Shown here in pieces: positions 1 through 8,518 of a stretch of 64,000 nucleotides of DNA; position 1 is the first letter of the stretch, and every line of letters starts with the position of its first letter. Location of the stretch: positions 1-64,000 of the forward strand of contig NZ_JAQZSG010000014.1 of NCBI RefSeq assembly GCF_028745515.1, in the 5' to 3' direction. This DNA comes from Paenibacillus thermotolerans (GTDB lineage Bacteria; Bacillota; Bacilli; Paenibacillales; YIM-B00363). The position numbers and the translations under genes are program-made. The notes under the pieces are model-generated. The model was given only the letters and a program-made list of their open reading frames with translations. It made no database searches and had not been told where the DNA came from.

Positions 1-51
1 ACAAGTAATGGCGTTTCTCCACTTACTCACAAGCAAAGCCATGGCAAAAGA

Positions 52-96
52 ACAAACAAGGGTGCCTCCCCCATACTAGCGCCCTAAAAGGCACCC
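52..96 (-). terminator. Possible terminator of rph-rdgB
   Basis: On the minus strand GGGTGCC (90-96) pairs with GGCACCC (60-66) across a 23-nt loop and is followed by a T-rich stretch (TTGTTTGTTC). The hairpin overlaps the rdgB stop codon. The loop is long, so this is only a moderate candidate. Confidence 0.45.
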
Positions 97-764
97 CCAC
101 CGTTGCCGCCGCTCATCCGCTCCAGCTCGCTCCGCAGCTGAGCAAGCGCGCGTCCGCGGTGGCTGATCCGGTTTTTCTCCTCTTCCGTCATCTCGGCGAA
201 CGTCTTGCCCAGCTCCGGCACAAAAAACAGCGGATCGTAGCCGAACCCGCTCTCGCCGCGCGGCTCCGGCACGATGACGCCCTCGCAGGAGCCTTCCGCA
301 CGAACCGTTTCGCCCGTAGCGGGGTCGTATAGCGCAAGCGCGCACACAAATCTCGCCGGACTCAACGCAACGTCACCGCCCCCTCCCGAAGTTGCGCCCC
401 CGGCCTCGCGCGCCGCCGCGAGCTCACGCAGCAGCTTCGCGTTATTCCGCTCGTCGGACGACGGCTCGCCGGCGTACCTCGCGGAACGAACGCCGGGCTC
501 GCCGCCAAGCGCATCCACGCACAGGCCCGAATCGTCAGCCAGCGCGGGCAGGCCGAGCGCTTCCGCGGCAGCCCGAGCCTTCTTCTCGGCGTTGCCGGCG
601 AACGTCTCCCGATCCTCGTCCACCTCAGGCACGGCCCCCCCGGCCTCAAGCAAGCTCAGCACCTCAATGCCGAGCGGAGCAAGCAGCGTCCGAAATTCCG
701 CCGCTTTGCCCTTATTCCGAGTCGCCACTACCAGCTTCGACACAAAGACAAGGTCAGACCGCAC
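84..764 (-). CDS. rdgB: XTP/dITP diphosphatase (RdgB/HAM1 family)
   Basis: House-cleaning nucleotide pyrophosphatase that hydrolyses dITP, dXTP and related non-canonical purine nucleotides to monophosphates in the cytoplasm. The 226-residue product carries the family signatures: ATRNKGK near residue 14, ADDSG near 76, GFGYDPLF near 173 and ISHRGRA near 200. A Gly-rich insertion at about 122-130 is unusual. The GTG start at 764 lies inside the end of rph, with GGTGAG six bases upstream, so the two are translationally coupled. The rph-rdgB order is common in Bacillales. Confidence 0.93.
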   Translation of the reverse strand: MRSDLVFVSKLVVATRNKGKAAEFRTLLAPLGIEVLSLLEAGGAVPEVDEDRETFAGNAEKKARAAAEALGLPALADDSGLCVDALGGEPGVRSARYAGEPSSDERNNAKLLRELAAAREAGGATSGGGGDVALSPARFVCALALYDPATGETVRAEGSCEGVIVPEPRGESGFGYDPLFFVPELGKTFAEMTEEEKNRISHRGRALAQLRSELERMSGGNGGGAF

Positions 765-1524
765 CGTTACTCACCGCCGCCGATCGGATTTGCTCCGCCG
801 CCTGCCCGAGCGCTTTCCGCTGCTCCTCCATAAACATGCGAATGCCGTGCTCCGCCACGTCCAGCATTTCCGTCAGCTCGCTTCGCGAAAACGGCGCCTC
901 TTCCCCGGTACCCTGCACCTCGACAAGCTTGCCGTTCCCAGCCATCACTACGTTCATGTCGACCTTGCACTGGCTGTCTTCGACATAATTCAGATCCAGC
1001 GCAATCGCCCCGTCAACGACACCGACGCTCACAGAAGCCAAAAACTCGCGGACCGGAAAAGCATTGGCGGCAAGCAGCCCCGATTTCTTCAGCTTATCTA
1101 CGGCCAAAGTCAGCGCAACGAACGCGCCGGTGATCGACGTCGTCCGCGTGCCGCCGTCCGCTTGAATGACGTCGCAATCCAGCGTAATCGTACGTTCGCC
1201 GAGCGCTTGCAAATCCACTATGGAGCGGAGCGCCCTGCCGATCAATCGCTGAATTTCCATCGTGCGGCCGCTTAGCTTTCCTTTGGCGGACTCCCGTTGA
1301 TTTCTCACTTGGGTAGCTCTCGGCAGCATCGAATATTCCGCCGTCACCCAGCCCCGCCCTTGGCCTTTCATAAAGGGCGGAACTTTTTCGTCCACCGTAG
1401 CCGTGCAAATGACTTTTGTCGCTCCGACTTCAATCAATACGGAGCCTTCCGCATATTTGTTAACTGCCGGCGTAATCGTCACCGGTCTGATTTCGTTCCA
1501 TTCTCGGCCATCCGAACGTGCCAT
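754..1524 (-). CDS. rph: Ribonuclease PH
   Basis: Phosphorolytic 3'-5' exoribonuclease that trims tRNA 3' ends, normally as a ring-shaped hexamer. The 256-residue protein begins with the family's typical [12 protein letters not shown] segment. It keeps the [13 protein letters not shown] block near residue 57 and the [12 protein letters not shown] block around 116-127. Length is normal. The ATG at 1524 is preceded by AGGAGGGG at good spacing. Its last codons overlap the start of rdgB. Confidence 0.96.
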   Translation of the reverse strand: MARSDGREWNEIRPVTITPAVNKYAEGSVLIEVGATKVICTATVDEKVPPFMKGQGRGWVTAEYSMLPRATQVRNQRESAKGKLSGRTMEIQRLIGRALRSIVDLQALGERTITLDCDVIQADGGTRTTSITGAFVALTLAVDKLKKSGLLAANAFPVREFLASVSVGVVDGAIALDLNYVEDSQCKVDMNVVMAGNGKLVEVQGTGEEAPFSRSELTEMLDVAEHGIRMFMEEQRKALGQAAEQIRSAAVSNGAV

Positions 1525-1651
1525 GTGCGTCCCCTCCTAATAGCGGTCATGCTGCGTACGCTAGAATATATTGTTCCTAAAGGCATCATCCGTTCATCCT
1601 GCCTAGAACTACCTCATATTACCACTCCCGAGGCAAAAAATCATCCGCACC

Positions 1652-1683
1652 GAAAAAGAAGCGCCCCGTCAAAGGAGCGCTTC
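1652..1683 (-). terminator. Rho-independent terminator of gerM
   Basis: On the minus strand GAAGCGCTCC pairs with GGGGCGCTTC across a 6-nt loop (one mismatch or wobble) and is followed by TTTTTC. It starts about 12 bases beyond the gerM stop codon. Confidence 0.85.
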
Positions 1684-1695
1684 AATTCAATCGGT

Positions 1696-2727
1696 TTACA
1701 TTTCGTACAGATTTACCCGATTCGGGCGTGTAACCGGCTTCGCGCCATAGTCCTTGTTGTCCGTTCCGACCGCTTGCGCTTTGCCGCCGACGGTAATTTG
1801 CACGCCCTCCGCCGCAACCGTGTCGGTGAGCGATAAGACGACGGCTTGCAGCGCTTCCGCAGGAATTTTCTGATCCTCCGTCACAAACGACGAATCGAAA
1901 TCGACCTTCACGACTTTGCCTTCCGCCGTAACCTTGCTGGCCGTGCCGCCGATGAGCACCGCATCGAGCTTATTCGGATCGAGCGGCCCTTTCGCAAGCT
2001 CGGCTACCGTCGCTCCCGCCAAATCGTCGGTTAGCCCGATCATCCTGGTGACCGGGACGTAGTACGTGTAGCTGTCGGCGGTTTGATTCAAGAAATACAG
2101 CGTCACCGGGGTCGCATGCGTAAAGTGTACGCCTTCAGGCATTTCTACGTTGATGCCGAACTTCCGGGAAAGAGGCTCATCCAGCGGCGTTCCGGCAACG
2201 GGCATTTCCGTCAACCGCTTGCCCTCCACCCATAGCTCCACATAATCGACGGTCGGAAAATCCGTCAGCGCATACGTGACCGCTTCGAGAATTTTTCTTT
2301 CCTGCTGCGCCGGATATTGCGTAAACTCCTTCGAGAAGTCGACCGTTGCCGTACGGTCCGTCTTATTCACATCGATCGAAAGCACCTTAGTTCCTTCCGG
2401 AAGAAGCGCCGTAAACCCTTCGGGCAGCATGCCTTCCGCAGGGCCGCCCTTCACCATATACTCAAGCGCCGTCTTTGCGTAGTCGACTCCGTCGTATGAG
2501 AATCCGAGGCTCAGCGGCGCGACGTAGCCGTCCGCATCCGCGAAATACAACGTAGGCTTATAGTTCGCACGGACTTGCGCGGAAGTTTCCTCGCTCGTGC
2601 CGTCCGTATGGACCTGCGGCGGATCGATGGGCTTTGAAGCTTCTTGCGATTTGAACAGCGAACAACCGGACAGCAGCGCAACCGATGCAACCGCGCTTAT
2701 TGCTAGCATTCTCTTATTGCGAATCAT
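1696..2727 (-). CDS. gerM: GerM-type lipoprotein with two GerMN domains
   Basis: Predicted 343-residue lipoprotein. A short basic start, a hydrophobic stretch and a lipobox ending in Cys22 (LLSGCS) point to lipidation and surface anchoring. Two GerMN-type repeats follow, roughly residues 70-185 and 205-320, each with a 'VTLYF'- or 'PTLYF'-like strand and a 'VDFS/VDFD' strand. In Bacillus subtilis GerM is a sporulation and germination protein at the mother cell-forespore interface. The ATG has GGGGAGG upstream. A strong terminator follows. The domain call is firm; the exact sporulation role is carried over from the family. Confidence 0.88.
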   Translation of the reverse strand: MIRNKRMLAISAVASVALLSGCSLFKSQEASKPIDPPQVHTDGTSEETSAQVRANYKPTLYFADADGYVAPLSLGFSYDGVDYAKTALEYMVKGGPAEGMLPEGFTALLPEGTKVLSIDVNKTDRTATVDFSKEFTQYPAQQERKILEAVTYALTDFPTVDYVELWVEGKRLTEMPVAGTPLDEPLSRKFGINVEMPEGVHFTHATPVTLYFLNQTADSYTYYVPVTRMIGLTDDLAGATVAELAKGPLDPNKLDAVLIGGTASKVTAEGKVVKVDFDSSFVTEDQKIPAEALQAVVLSLTDTVAAEGVQITVGGKAQAVGTDNKDYGAKPVTRPNRVNLYEM

Positions 2728-2859
2728 GGTATATTTGCCTCCCCAACGGTTTTGTAATTATGTATACGAGCCTGACGAGCTTTTATAACTACTTTTTGTC
2801 CAAACGGCGCATAATACATTGGACGAATCGCTCGACGGCGCTATGGAGGAGGCTTTTTC

Positions 2860-3390
2860 ATGGAATTGGACTATTTTTTAGACAGCAAAAAGGTTGCGGA
2901 AGCTACATACGAGTGGCTGGAGAAGCGGGGAGTTCGTCTTGAGGATATTGCGGAGCTGGTTATGTTTTTGCAGAAGGATTATATCCCTTCGTTAACCGTC
3001 GAGGAATGTATCCGGAACGTGAAGAAGGTGCTTGAAAAACGCGAGGTGCAAAACGCGATTTTGACGGGGATTCAACTGGACATCTTGTCGGAAAAGGGGC
3101 AGCTGTTCGAACCGCTGCAGGATATGGTAAAGCACGACGAAAGCTTGTACGGCATCGACGAGGTGCTCGCCCTGTCCATCGTCAATATTTACGGGAGCAT
3201 CGGATTTACGAATTTCGGGTACGTGGACAAATTGAAAATCGGCATTTTAAAGAAGCTTAACGACAAAACGGACGGCGAGATTCATACGTTCCTGGATGAC
3301 ATCATAGGCGCGATCGCTGCGGCGGCGTCGAGCCGAATCGCTCACAGCGCTGTGAGCGATAACCGACCCGATCCGCCCACGACAAGGTAA
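2860..3390 (+). CDS. Phosphatidylglycerophosphatase A-family protein (YutG-like)
   Basis: 176-residue protein resembling the PgpA/YutG group found in Bacillales. Visible features are an N-terminal helical region (residues 5-70), a 'KHDESLYGIDEVLALSI' block near 88-104 and a 'GSIGFTNFGYVDKLKIG' block near 109-125. PgpA enzymes dephosphorylate phosphatidylglycerophosphate, but this short soluble type lacks obvious membrane helices, so the activity is inferred from family naming only. The ATG follows GGAGGAGG at 7 bases. The gene ends 4 bp before the convergent MBL-fold gene. The last 20 residues are low in similarity-like character. Confidence 0.7.
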   Translation: MELDYFLDSKKVAEATYEWLEKRGVRLEDIAELVMFLQKDYIPSLTVEECIRNVKKVLEKREVQNAILTGIQLDILSEKGQLFEPLQDMVKHDESLYGIDEVLALSIVNIYGSIGFTNFGYVDKLKIGILKKLNDKTDGEIHTFLDDIIGAIAAAASSRIAHSAVSDNRPDPPTTR

Positions 3391-3393
3391 AAA

Positions 3394-4323
3394 TCAGCTT
3401 TCCATATAAATGAGATGCGCAATCGTTTCGGACAGCGCGAAGCGAAGCTGGTGCACCGACAGCTTGTCGCCGAATAGCGAACGGCAGATCGCGTAAGCGT
3501 CCGGCGAGAGCTCCCGAAGCGCCTTCATCCGCTCGAGCCGCTCGTCGTGATGCTTTCGAATCGCCGCGCAGCGCTCGGCATAATGGCGGAACGGATCCCG
3601 ATGTCCGGGGAGCGCCTCGGATACCGGCAGCTTTTCCGTTTCGGCAAGCGAAAGTAAAAAGGTTCGAAGCGGATTCATATCCCCCCCGGGTATGTACGAA
3701 ACATTGGGCGTAATGCCGGGAAGCACATGATCCCCGCAAAAGATGCGGCCGTTTTCCCGATTCAAGAAGCTGAGATGACCCGCGGCATGACCTTCGGTAA
3801 GCAACGCTTCGTAATTCGCATCTCCGATACGGAACGTATCGCCCGGGCGGATCGTACGGAAGTCCGCAGGCTGCGGAGAAACCCAGGCGATAAAACCGTG
3901 AAGGTGATCCCGCATCGGCCCGGCCAATTCGCCGGGAAGGCCGTGTGCCGTAAATAAATCGAGTATTGCCGAAGCGGTCTCCTCCGCTTTTTCCCCCCAT
4001 AAGCTTTCCGCCTGTCTCCGGGCTTCCCCGGTGCAATAGACCGGCGCTTTCGAGCGCTCCTGCATCCATCCCGTCATACCGTAATGATCCGGGTGATGAT
4101 GCGTCAGAACAATGCACGTAACGTCCTTCCATTCCAAGCCGATGGAGGAGGCCGCCTCCTCCCATCGCTCTTCCGCCTGAGGCGTACGGAGTCCGGGATC
4201 GATGACCGTCCACCCGTCTGTCCCTCTCACAGCGTATGCGTTCACCCATAATAAAGGAAATGGGAGAGGGACCTTGATTTGTACGATTCCTTCTCCCAAG
4301 TCAATTACCGTTTTCATTTTCAT
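3394..4323 (-). CDS. MBL-fold metallo-hydrolase
   Basis: 309-residue beta-lactamase-fold hydrolase with an expected dinuclear metal site. Ligand motifs are visible: THHHPDH at about 74-80, GHAAGHLS near residue 178, a GDHV segment near 197 and a GHRDP segment near 240. A C-terminal helical domain (about 255-309) resembles glyoxalase-II-like or YobT-type Bacillales proteins. The substrate cannot be read from the sequence. Two ATGs (4323 and 4317) follow a GGAGGAGG ribosome binding site; either could serve. The gene converges with the pgpA-like gene with no room for a terminator. Confidence 0.85.
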   Translation of the reverse strand: MKMKTVIDLGEGIVQIKVPLPFPLLWVNAYAVRGTDGWTVIDPGLRTPQAEERWEEAASSIGLEWKDVTCIVLTHHHPDHYGMTGWMQERSKAPVYCTGEARRQAESLWGEKAEETASAILDLFTAHGLPGELAGPMRDHLHGFIAWVSPQPADFRTIRPGDTFRIGDANYEALLTEGHAAGHLSFLNRENGRIFCGDHVLPGITPNVSYIPGGDMNPLRTFLLSLAETEKLPVSEALPGHRDPFRHYAERCAAIRKHHDERLERMKALRELSPDAYAICRSLFGDKLSVHQLRFALSETIAHLIYMES

Positions 4324-4394
4324 TTCCTCCTCCGCCTTTTACGACGATCGGTTAGTGCATGCCTATCATTGTACTCATCGAAAGGAGAAAACTC

Positions 4395-4443
4395 AAAAAC
4401 CTTCTTTCTCTCGCTTACCTTGCGGCAAGCGTAAAAAGAAGGT
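4395..4443 (-). terminator. Rho-independent terminator of gerE
   Basis: On the minus strand ACCTTCTTT pairs with AAAGAAGGT, an inner stem CGCTT/AAGCG adds stability, and a TTTTTGAG tail follows. It begins about 30 bases after the gerE stop. Confidence 0.8.
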
Positions 4444-4475
4444 CCATAAGAGGTCCGTATCAAGATTATGGAAGG

Positions 4476-4700
4476 TTAAATATTTAGCTCCCCGAGCCTG
4501 ATCAGCTCCACAACCGCTTGAGAACGGCCCTTCACGTTTAATTTCTGCATTACGTTCGAGATGTGGTTTCGAACGGTTTTTTCGCTGATGAAAAGCTGCT
4601 GGGCTATGTCGCGAGTTGTTTTGTCTTGTACGAGCAGTTCGAATACTTCCCGTTCACGGTTGGTAAGCAGGAATTTATTCCTATGGTCGTTACCCTTCAA
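4476..4700 (-). CDS. gerE: Spore transcription factor GerE (LuxR-type HTH)
   Basis: Small DNA-binding protein consisting only of a LuxR/GerE helix-turn-helix. GerE acts late in the mother cell, with sigma-K, on spore-coat genes. The sequence shows LTNREREVFELL, then TRDIAQQLFISEKTVRNHISNV and the C-terminal dimer helix. The frame is open back to a GTG at 4709. The TTG at 4700 sits 8 bases after AAGGAGGG and gives 74 residues, the length of B. subtilis GerE, so it is preferred. A sigma-K-type promoter lies upstream and a terminator downstream, making this a monocistronic gene. Confidence 0.95.
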   Translation of the reverse strand: MKGNDHRNKFLLTNREREVFELLVQDKTTRDIAQQLFISEKTVRNHISNVMQKLNVKGRSQAVVELIRLGELNI

Positions 4701-4758
4701 GTGCGTCACCCCTCCTTGCTCGGGATTTGTTTTACAAGGTTAAGGGATACAGTCAACA

Positions 4759-4787
4759 TATATTATGAAGGGTAAAAACTGTTGGTG
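4759..4787 (-). promoter_or_regulatory. Sigma-K-type promoter of gerE
   Basis: On the minus strand a CACC element (4784-4787) is followed by a 16-bp spacer and CATAATATA (4759-4767). This matches the sigma-K pattern mACm-16-CATAnnnTA. In B. subtilis gerE is transcribed by sigma-K, so position and target agree. Confidence 0.75.
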
Positions 4788-4820
4788 CCGAGCGCCGGAA
4801 AAATAGGCGAATATGTAACG

Positions 4821-4846
4821 GCCGAAGGAGACTTCCCTCCTCCGGC
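4821..4846 (-). terminator. Hairpin downstream of the YhcN-type lipoprotein gene
   Basis: GCCGAAGGAG and CTCCTCCGGC pair over 9 of 10 positions across a 6-nt loop, just beyond the lipoprotein stop. No good U-tract follows on the minus strand, so termination is uncertain. Confidence 0.4.
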
Positions 4847-4857
4847 TTGATTGATTT

Positions 4858-5937
4858 TTATCGAGCTGTGTTTCTGGGGTTCATCCGCGTAAAGCTGTTA
4901 TCCATCGTATTGTTTACTGCACTGCGGTTGCGGTAATTGTCGTTGTAGTTGTCCGTAAACGGCTCAACGAAAATCGTGCGCACGAACTGGTTAAAGCCGT
5001 TGACCAGCCCGCGCATGCCGCGACGCGTTTGGTCGCCCAAACGGTCCGCATACGTGGTCATTTGCTGCACGAACGCCGGGTCGGAGCTGATATACACGTT
5101 GCGGACATCCGGAACGATGTTGCGAACGGTACGGTCGATCATCGTTCTCATCGTCGGAGCCAAATCGCTGTCAGCCGTGCCGACCGCATTCGATCTTCCC
5201 CCCATCATGCCCGTGCTGTTCAACCCGACTCTGCCCGACTGTCCGCTGTACATGCCGAACGGGCCGGTCGTTCCGCCGCCGTACGTGCCTGCAGGTCCAG
5301 GTGTGCCGAACAGCCCGCCAAGACCGCCGGTCGTTCCTGTCGTTCCTGTCGTCCCCGTCGTTCCAAACCCGGTTCCGGGAGCGGCCGTACCGGTACCGTA
5401 ACCTGTTCCCGGAGCTGTCGTGCCTCCGTTGAACAAGCCGCCGAGCAAGCCTCCGGCGCCGTTACCGTAAGTGTTCATGTTGGTCCGTCCCGCTCCGTGA
5501 TCCGTGATCGAGCTGGACAGCCCGCCCGTCCTTCCGGTTCCGGTCGTCGTTCCGCGGGTCGAGAGGCTTCCGGTCATCCCGTTGCCCGTTCCGCGGGTAC
5601 CCGGGGCGTTCATCCCCGTCACATTTCCACCAGTCCGTCCTTGACGATCTTCCAGCTCCACCGCAACATAAGCGTTTGTTTCACCCACTACGACATGCGC
5701 TCGGGAGACGCCGTCAATACCTTCAATCGCCCTTGCTACCTCCCGGTTCACTCTCAGGTTCCGGTTGTTATGCAAGCCGTCACGGTCCGTCCCGAGCCGA
5801 TCCACGCGATTGTCCATGGAGTACGTTCGGAGACCGTTGCTTTGCATGTTGTCACCGGCGCCTTGGTAGTTGCCGCATGCGGAAATAAGTGCCACGGTTG
5901 CGCCGATCACGGTGAAGCGGGCCAATTTCTTGAACAT
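4858..5937 (-). CDS. YhcN/YlaJ-family sporulation lipoprotein
   Basis: Predicted 359-residue lipoprotein with a lipobox ending at Cys21 (LISACG). A YhcN/YlaJ-type domain follows, with NREVARAIEGIDGVSRAHVVV and AYVAVELED segments at about residues 65-110. Next comes a Gly/Thr-rich stretch, partly encoded by 9-bp tandem repeats at 5332-5367. The C-terminal half (about 245-359) resumes ordered sequence. Such proteins sit in the forespore inner membrane in Bacillus. The ATG at 5937 has GGAGAG upstream; the frame is open further up but the signal peptide fixes this start. A sigma-G-type promoter precedes it. The low-complexity insert makes it longer than most relatives. Confidence 0.85.
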   Translation of the reverse strand: MFKKLARFTVIGATVALISACGNYQGAGDNMQSNGLRTYSMDNRVDRLGTDRDGLHNNRNLRVNREVARAIEGIDGVSRAHVVVGETNAYVAVELEDRQGRTGGNVTGMNAPGTRGTGNGMTGSLSTRGTTTGTGRTGGLSSSITDHGAGRTNMNTYGNGAGGLLGGLFNGGTTAPGTGYGTGTAAPGTGFGTTGTTGTTGTTGGLGGLFGTPGPAGTYGGGTTGPFGMYSGQSGRVGLNSTGMMGGRSNAVGTADSDLAPTMRTMIDRTVRNIVPDVRNVYISSDPAFVQQMTTYADRLGDQTRRGMRGLVNGFNQFVRTIFVEPFTDNYNDNYRNRSAVNNTMDNSFTRMNPRNTAR

Positions 5938-5982
5938 CTTCACACATCTCTCCAATCCTAAGTTTGTGGTGGAAACATCAAT

Positions 5983-6012
5983 TAGGATGCGGAGGACGAG
6001 CGGCAAACATTC
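5983..6012 (-). promoter_or_regulatory. Sigma-G/F-type promoter of the YhcN-type lipoprotein gene
   Basis: On the minus strand GAATG (6008-6012) and CATCCTA (5983-5989) are separated by 18 bp, matching the forespore sigma-G pattern gHATR-18-CATnnTA. It lies about 46 bp upstream of the start codon, which fits forespore expression. Confidence 0.65.
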
Positions 6013-6061
6013 GCTTGGAACGGGCACAAAGGTTGCATGGAAAGCCAATGATTATAATAAC

Positions 6062-6835
6062 TTACGGTTTCAAAAACATTTGCGTGTACATCGCTCCGCA
6101 CTTGCCGCCCGATTGAATGCCGATGCCGATATGCGTGTAATCGCTGCTCAAAATATTGGCGCGGTGGCCCGGAGAGTTCATCAGCGCCGTATGTGCGTTT
6201 TCAGTCGTCTGATTGCACGCGATATTTTCACCGGCTGCACTGTACCCGATTCCGAAATTGTTCATCATGTTGAACGGGGAGCCGTACGTCGGCGAATCGT
6301 GCGAGAAATAATTGTTTTGCGCCATGTCTCCGCTTTTTATTCGGGCTACCCGAGACAAGGAGGCATGTACGGAAAGCGCGGGCAGCCCCGCTTCTTGCCT
6401 GGCCTGATTCACCAGCGCCACCATTTGCTGTTCATCCGCCGACAGCGTATACGTCCCCGCTCCCGTATTGTTGCCGGCCGCGGCCCCGGTCCCGTTCCCC
6501 TTTCCACCGTTGCCGGCGCCTGCCGACCCGTTCACGGCTCCGTCAAGCTTGGCCCGCGCATACGTTCCGAGTATCGAGCGCAGCGTGGCCGTATCGACGA
6601 TTCCCGAAACGGTCAACCCGGCAGCCTGTTGATATCCTCGGACGCCTGCGCTCGTCCCTTCTCCGTATAAGCCGTCGATCGGACCTTGGTAATAGCCGAT
6701 CGACTTCAGCATGGACTGCACGGCGTAAACGTCAGGACCGCTCGACCCGGGCCCGAACGCATAAGCCGACGCGGCGAACATAACGGAAAAGACTATTGCG
6801 GAAATCCATATTTTCCATCGTTTATTGCGTTTCAC
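6062..6835 (-). CDS. Secreted CAP-domain protein with peptidoglycan-binding domain
   Basis: 257-residue exported protein. It has a signal peptide (about 1-27, ending SAYAFG) and a peptidoglycan-binding-1 domain (about 30-90, with VQSMLKSIGYYQGPIDGLYG). A Gly/Ala/Asn-rich linker (about 105-135) leads to a C-terminal CAP/SCP domain (about 138-257) with LVNQARQEAGLPAL, YFSHDSPTYG and MNSPGHRANIL motifs. It resembles YkwD and YkoJ-type spore or cell-wall proteins; CAP enzymatic activity is not established for this group. The GTG at 6835 is chosen because AAAGGAGGAG lies just upstream. Confidence 0.88.
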   Translation of the reverse strand: MKRNKRWKIWISAIVFSVMFAASAYAFGPGSSGPDVYAVQSMLKSIGYYQGPIDGLYGEGTSAGVRGYQQAAGLTVSGIVDTATLRSILGTYARAKLDGAVNGSAGAGNGGKGNGTGAAAGNNTGAGTYTLSADEQQMVALVNQARQEAGLPALSVHASLSRVARIKSGDMAQNNYFSHDSPTYGSPFNMMNNFGIGYSAAGENIACNQTTENAHTALMNSPGHRANILSSDYTHIGIGIQSGGKCGAMYTQMFLKP

Positions 6836-6924
6836 TTCAGTTGCTCCTCCTTTATGAGACGTTAGCAAAGGTTATAATTCCCGAAACGATGCGGATAATA
6901 TGCCGTGTCACACGAAGAAGCAAA

Positions 6925-6953
6925 AAAGCCCCCGTTCACAATACAGGGGCTTT
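6925..6953 (-). terminator. Rho-independent terminator of the coat glycosyltransferase cluster
   Basis: On the minus strand AAAGCCCC (6946-6953) pairs with GGGGCTTT (6925-6932) over a 13-nt loop and runs into TTTTTTG. The stem includes the first base of the GT2 stop codon complement, so coding sequence and terminator abut. Confidence 0.85.
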
Positions 6954-8512
6954 CAAGTAATTAATTCCCGTCTGCGGATCTCATCTTTAAAATAAACGCG
7001 CGGCCCGATCGTCTTCTGAAGCCATTGCAGCGCCTCGGCATGATCGCCCAAAATAAGCTGCGCCACTGCATTGTTCCGCTTCACATTCGTTGCGCGCCTT
7101 CGGTTGGTGCGGAGTACGTTGACCCCGTCGGCCAGTTCGACTTTTAAACCTTCTACGACCGCCATCGAATGGAACAAAGGAGGGACGGCCAAATGCCGGT
7201 ATCCGATCCGTTGTACCGCTTCCCGGCGAACGGCGTGCGGCACGGCGGTCATCGACGCAAAGCCGAGGCGGTCGGCGCCGAGCATCCGGTTCAAAAATTC
7301 CTTCGCCATCGAAACCGAGTCGATCATTTTGACGGATTTATAGAACCGGTTTACATCGTTCAGCGCAATGTCCGCCCCTCCTTGGCATGCTCTCACGAAC
7401 GGCCGGAGCTTCCGCGCTTCAATCGCGATATCTCCGTCAAGAAACAGCAGCACTTCGCCGCCTGATTCCATTGCGCCCACGGCGCGCCCGACGTCATAAC
7501 CGAGCGGCTTGGCAAATCTCACCACCTTCGCGCCGTACTTTTCCGCGATATGCGCCGTACGGTCTGTCGAACCGTTGACGACTACGATGATTTCATCCGG
7601 ATCCAGCTCTCCCGCTTCATCCAGCACTTCGCGGATCGTATGCTCTTCGTTCCTGGCGGCAATAATTACAGACAGCGTTCCGCTTCGATCGGCCGCCTCC
7701 GGCAGGGGAGGCGCAGCCGAATAATGTTCGAGCAGCGCCCGATTTCGATCGAGATCGGTCAGTCCCGCGCGGTGCCCCTTCGCCTCGCTTAATACTTGAA
7801 GCGCTTCCGCATGATCGCCCAATATCAACCGTTCGACGCTCAATTTTCCGACTCGGCCCGTTCTTTTCCGATTTAGCCTGGAAACTCGTATTTCCGCTGC
7901 GCGCGCGATCGACAGCCCCTTGATAACGGCTTTTGCTTGAGCCTTCGGGGGGACGGCGAGCTCCTTAAAGCCGACGATTTTCGCTGCGCGCTTTGATAAC
8001 GCGTGAGGAACGGCCGTCATGGAGCTGCCCAGCAAATTGCCCCTGCCGAGCAGATGATTCAAAAAGCGCTTCGCCACCGAAGTCGAATGAATGCGCTTCG
8101 AATCCGAAAATCCGGAATACCCGTTAAGTACTACATCATGTCCCTTTCGAACCGCGGCGACGTAGCTGCGAAGCTTTGCCGCTGGAATGACGAAATCGGC
8201 GTCCAGAAACAGCAGCACCTTGCCTTTGGCCATCTTCGCCCCGATCGAACGCCCGACGTCGTGGCCCAATGCATCCTTATAGCGGATCACCTTCGCCCCG
8301 GCAAGCAGCGCCTTCATTGCCGTCTCCTCGGACTTGCCGTTGACAACCGCTATGACTTCTGTGCCGGGCAAAATCGATTTCGCCGACCGGACGACGCTTC
8401 CGATCGTTCTGGATTCGTCCTTCGCCGGGACGATAACGGACACAATCGGCCGGGACGCGGACGTTCTTCCTCCCCCTCGCTTGAAGGAGACCTTCGTTTT
8501 CATCCGCTTCAA
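6953..8512 (-). CDS. Tandem-domain family 2 glycosyltransferase
   Basis: 519-residue protein made of two consecutive GT-A/GT2 catalytic domains, about residues 22-250 and 278-515. Each repeats the same landmarks: SVIVPAKDE or SVIIAARNE, VVNG, GHDVGRSIGA or GYDVGRAVGA, a DxD-type LFLDADF or LFLDGDI, and a closing LILGDHAEALQ. The two halves look like an internal duplication. A role in spore-coat or surface polysaccharide synthesis is inferred from the adjacent CotSA-like GT4 and YheC/D genes. Donor and acceptor cannot be read. It lies 6 bp downstream of the GT4 gene, so they form an operon. Confidence 0.85.
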   Translation of the reverse strand: MKRMKTKVSFKRGGGRTSASRPIVSVIVPAKDESRTIGSVVRSAKSILPGTEVIAVVNGKSEETAMKALLAGAKVIRYKDALGHDVGRSIGAKMAKGKVLLFLDADFVIPAAKLRSYVAAVRKGHDVVLNGYSGFSDSKRIHSTSVAKRFLNHLLGRGNLLGSSMTAVPHALSKRAAKIVGFKELAVPPKAQAKAVIKGLSIARAAEIRVSRLNRKRTGRVGKLSVERLILGDHAEALQVLSEAKGHRAGLTDLDRNRALLEHYSAAPPLPEAADRSGTLSVIIAARNEEHTIREVLDEAGELDPDEIIVVVNGSTDRTAHIAEKYGAKVVRFAKPLGYDVGRAVGAMESGGEVLLFLDGDIAIEARKLRPFVRACQGGADIALNDVNRFYKSVKMIDSVSMAKEFLNRMLGADRLGFASMTAVPHAVRREAVQRIGYRHLAVPPLFHSMAVVEGLKVELADGVNVLRTNRRRATNVKRNNAVAQLILGDHAEALQWLQKTIGPRVYFKDEIRRRELIT

Positions 8513-8518
8513 CGCCGC

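Noticed and set aside
3302-4249. Minus-strand 315-codon frame
   Set aside because: It is a shifted frame of the MBL-fold gene, with Arg/Ser-rich translation.
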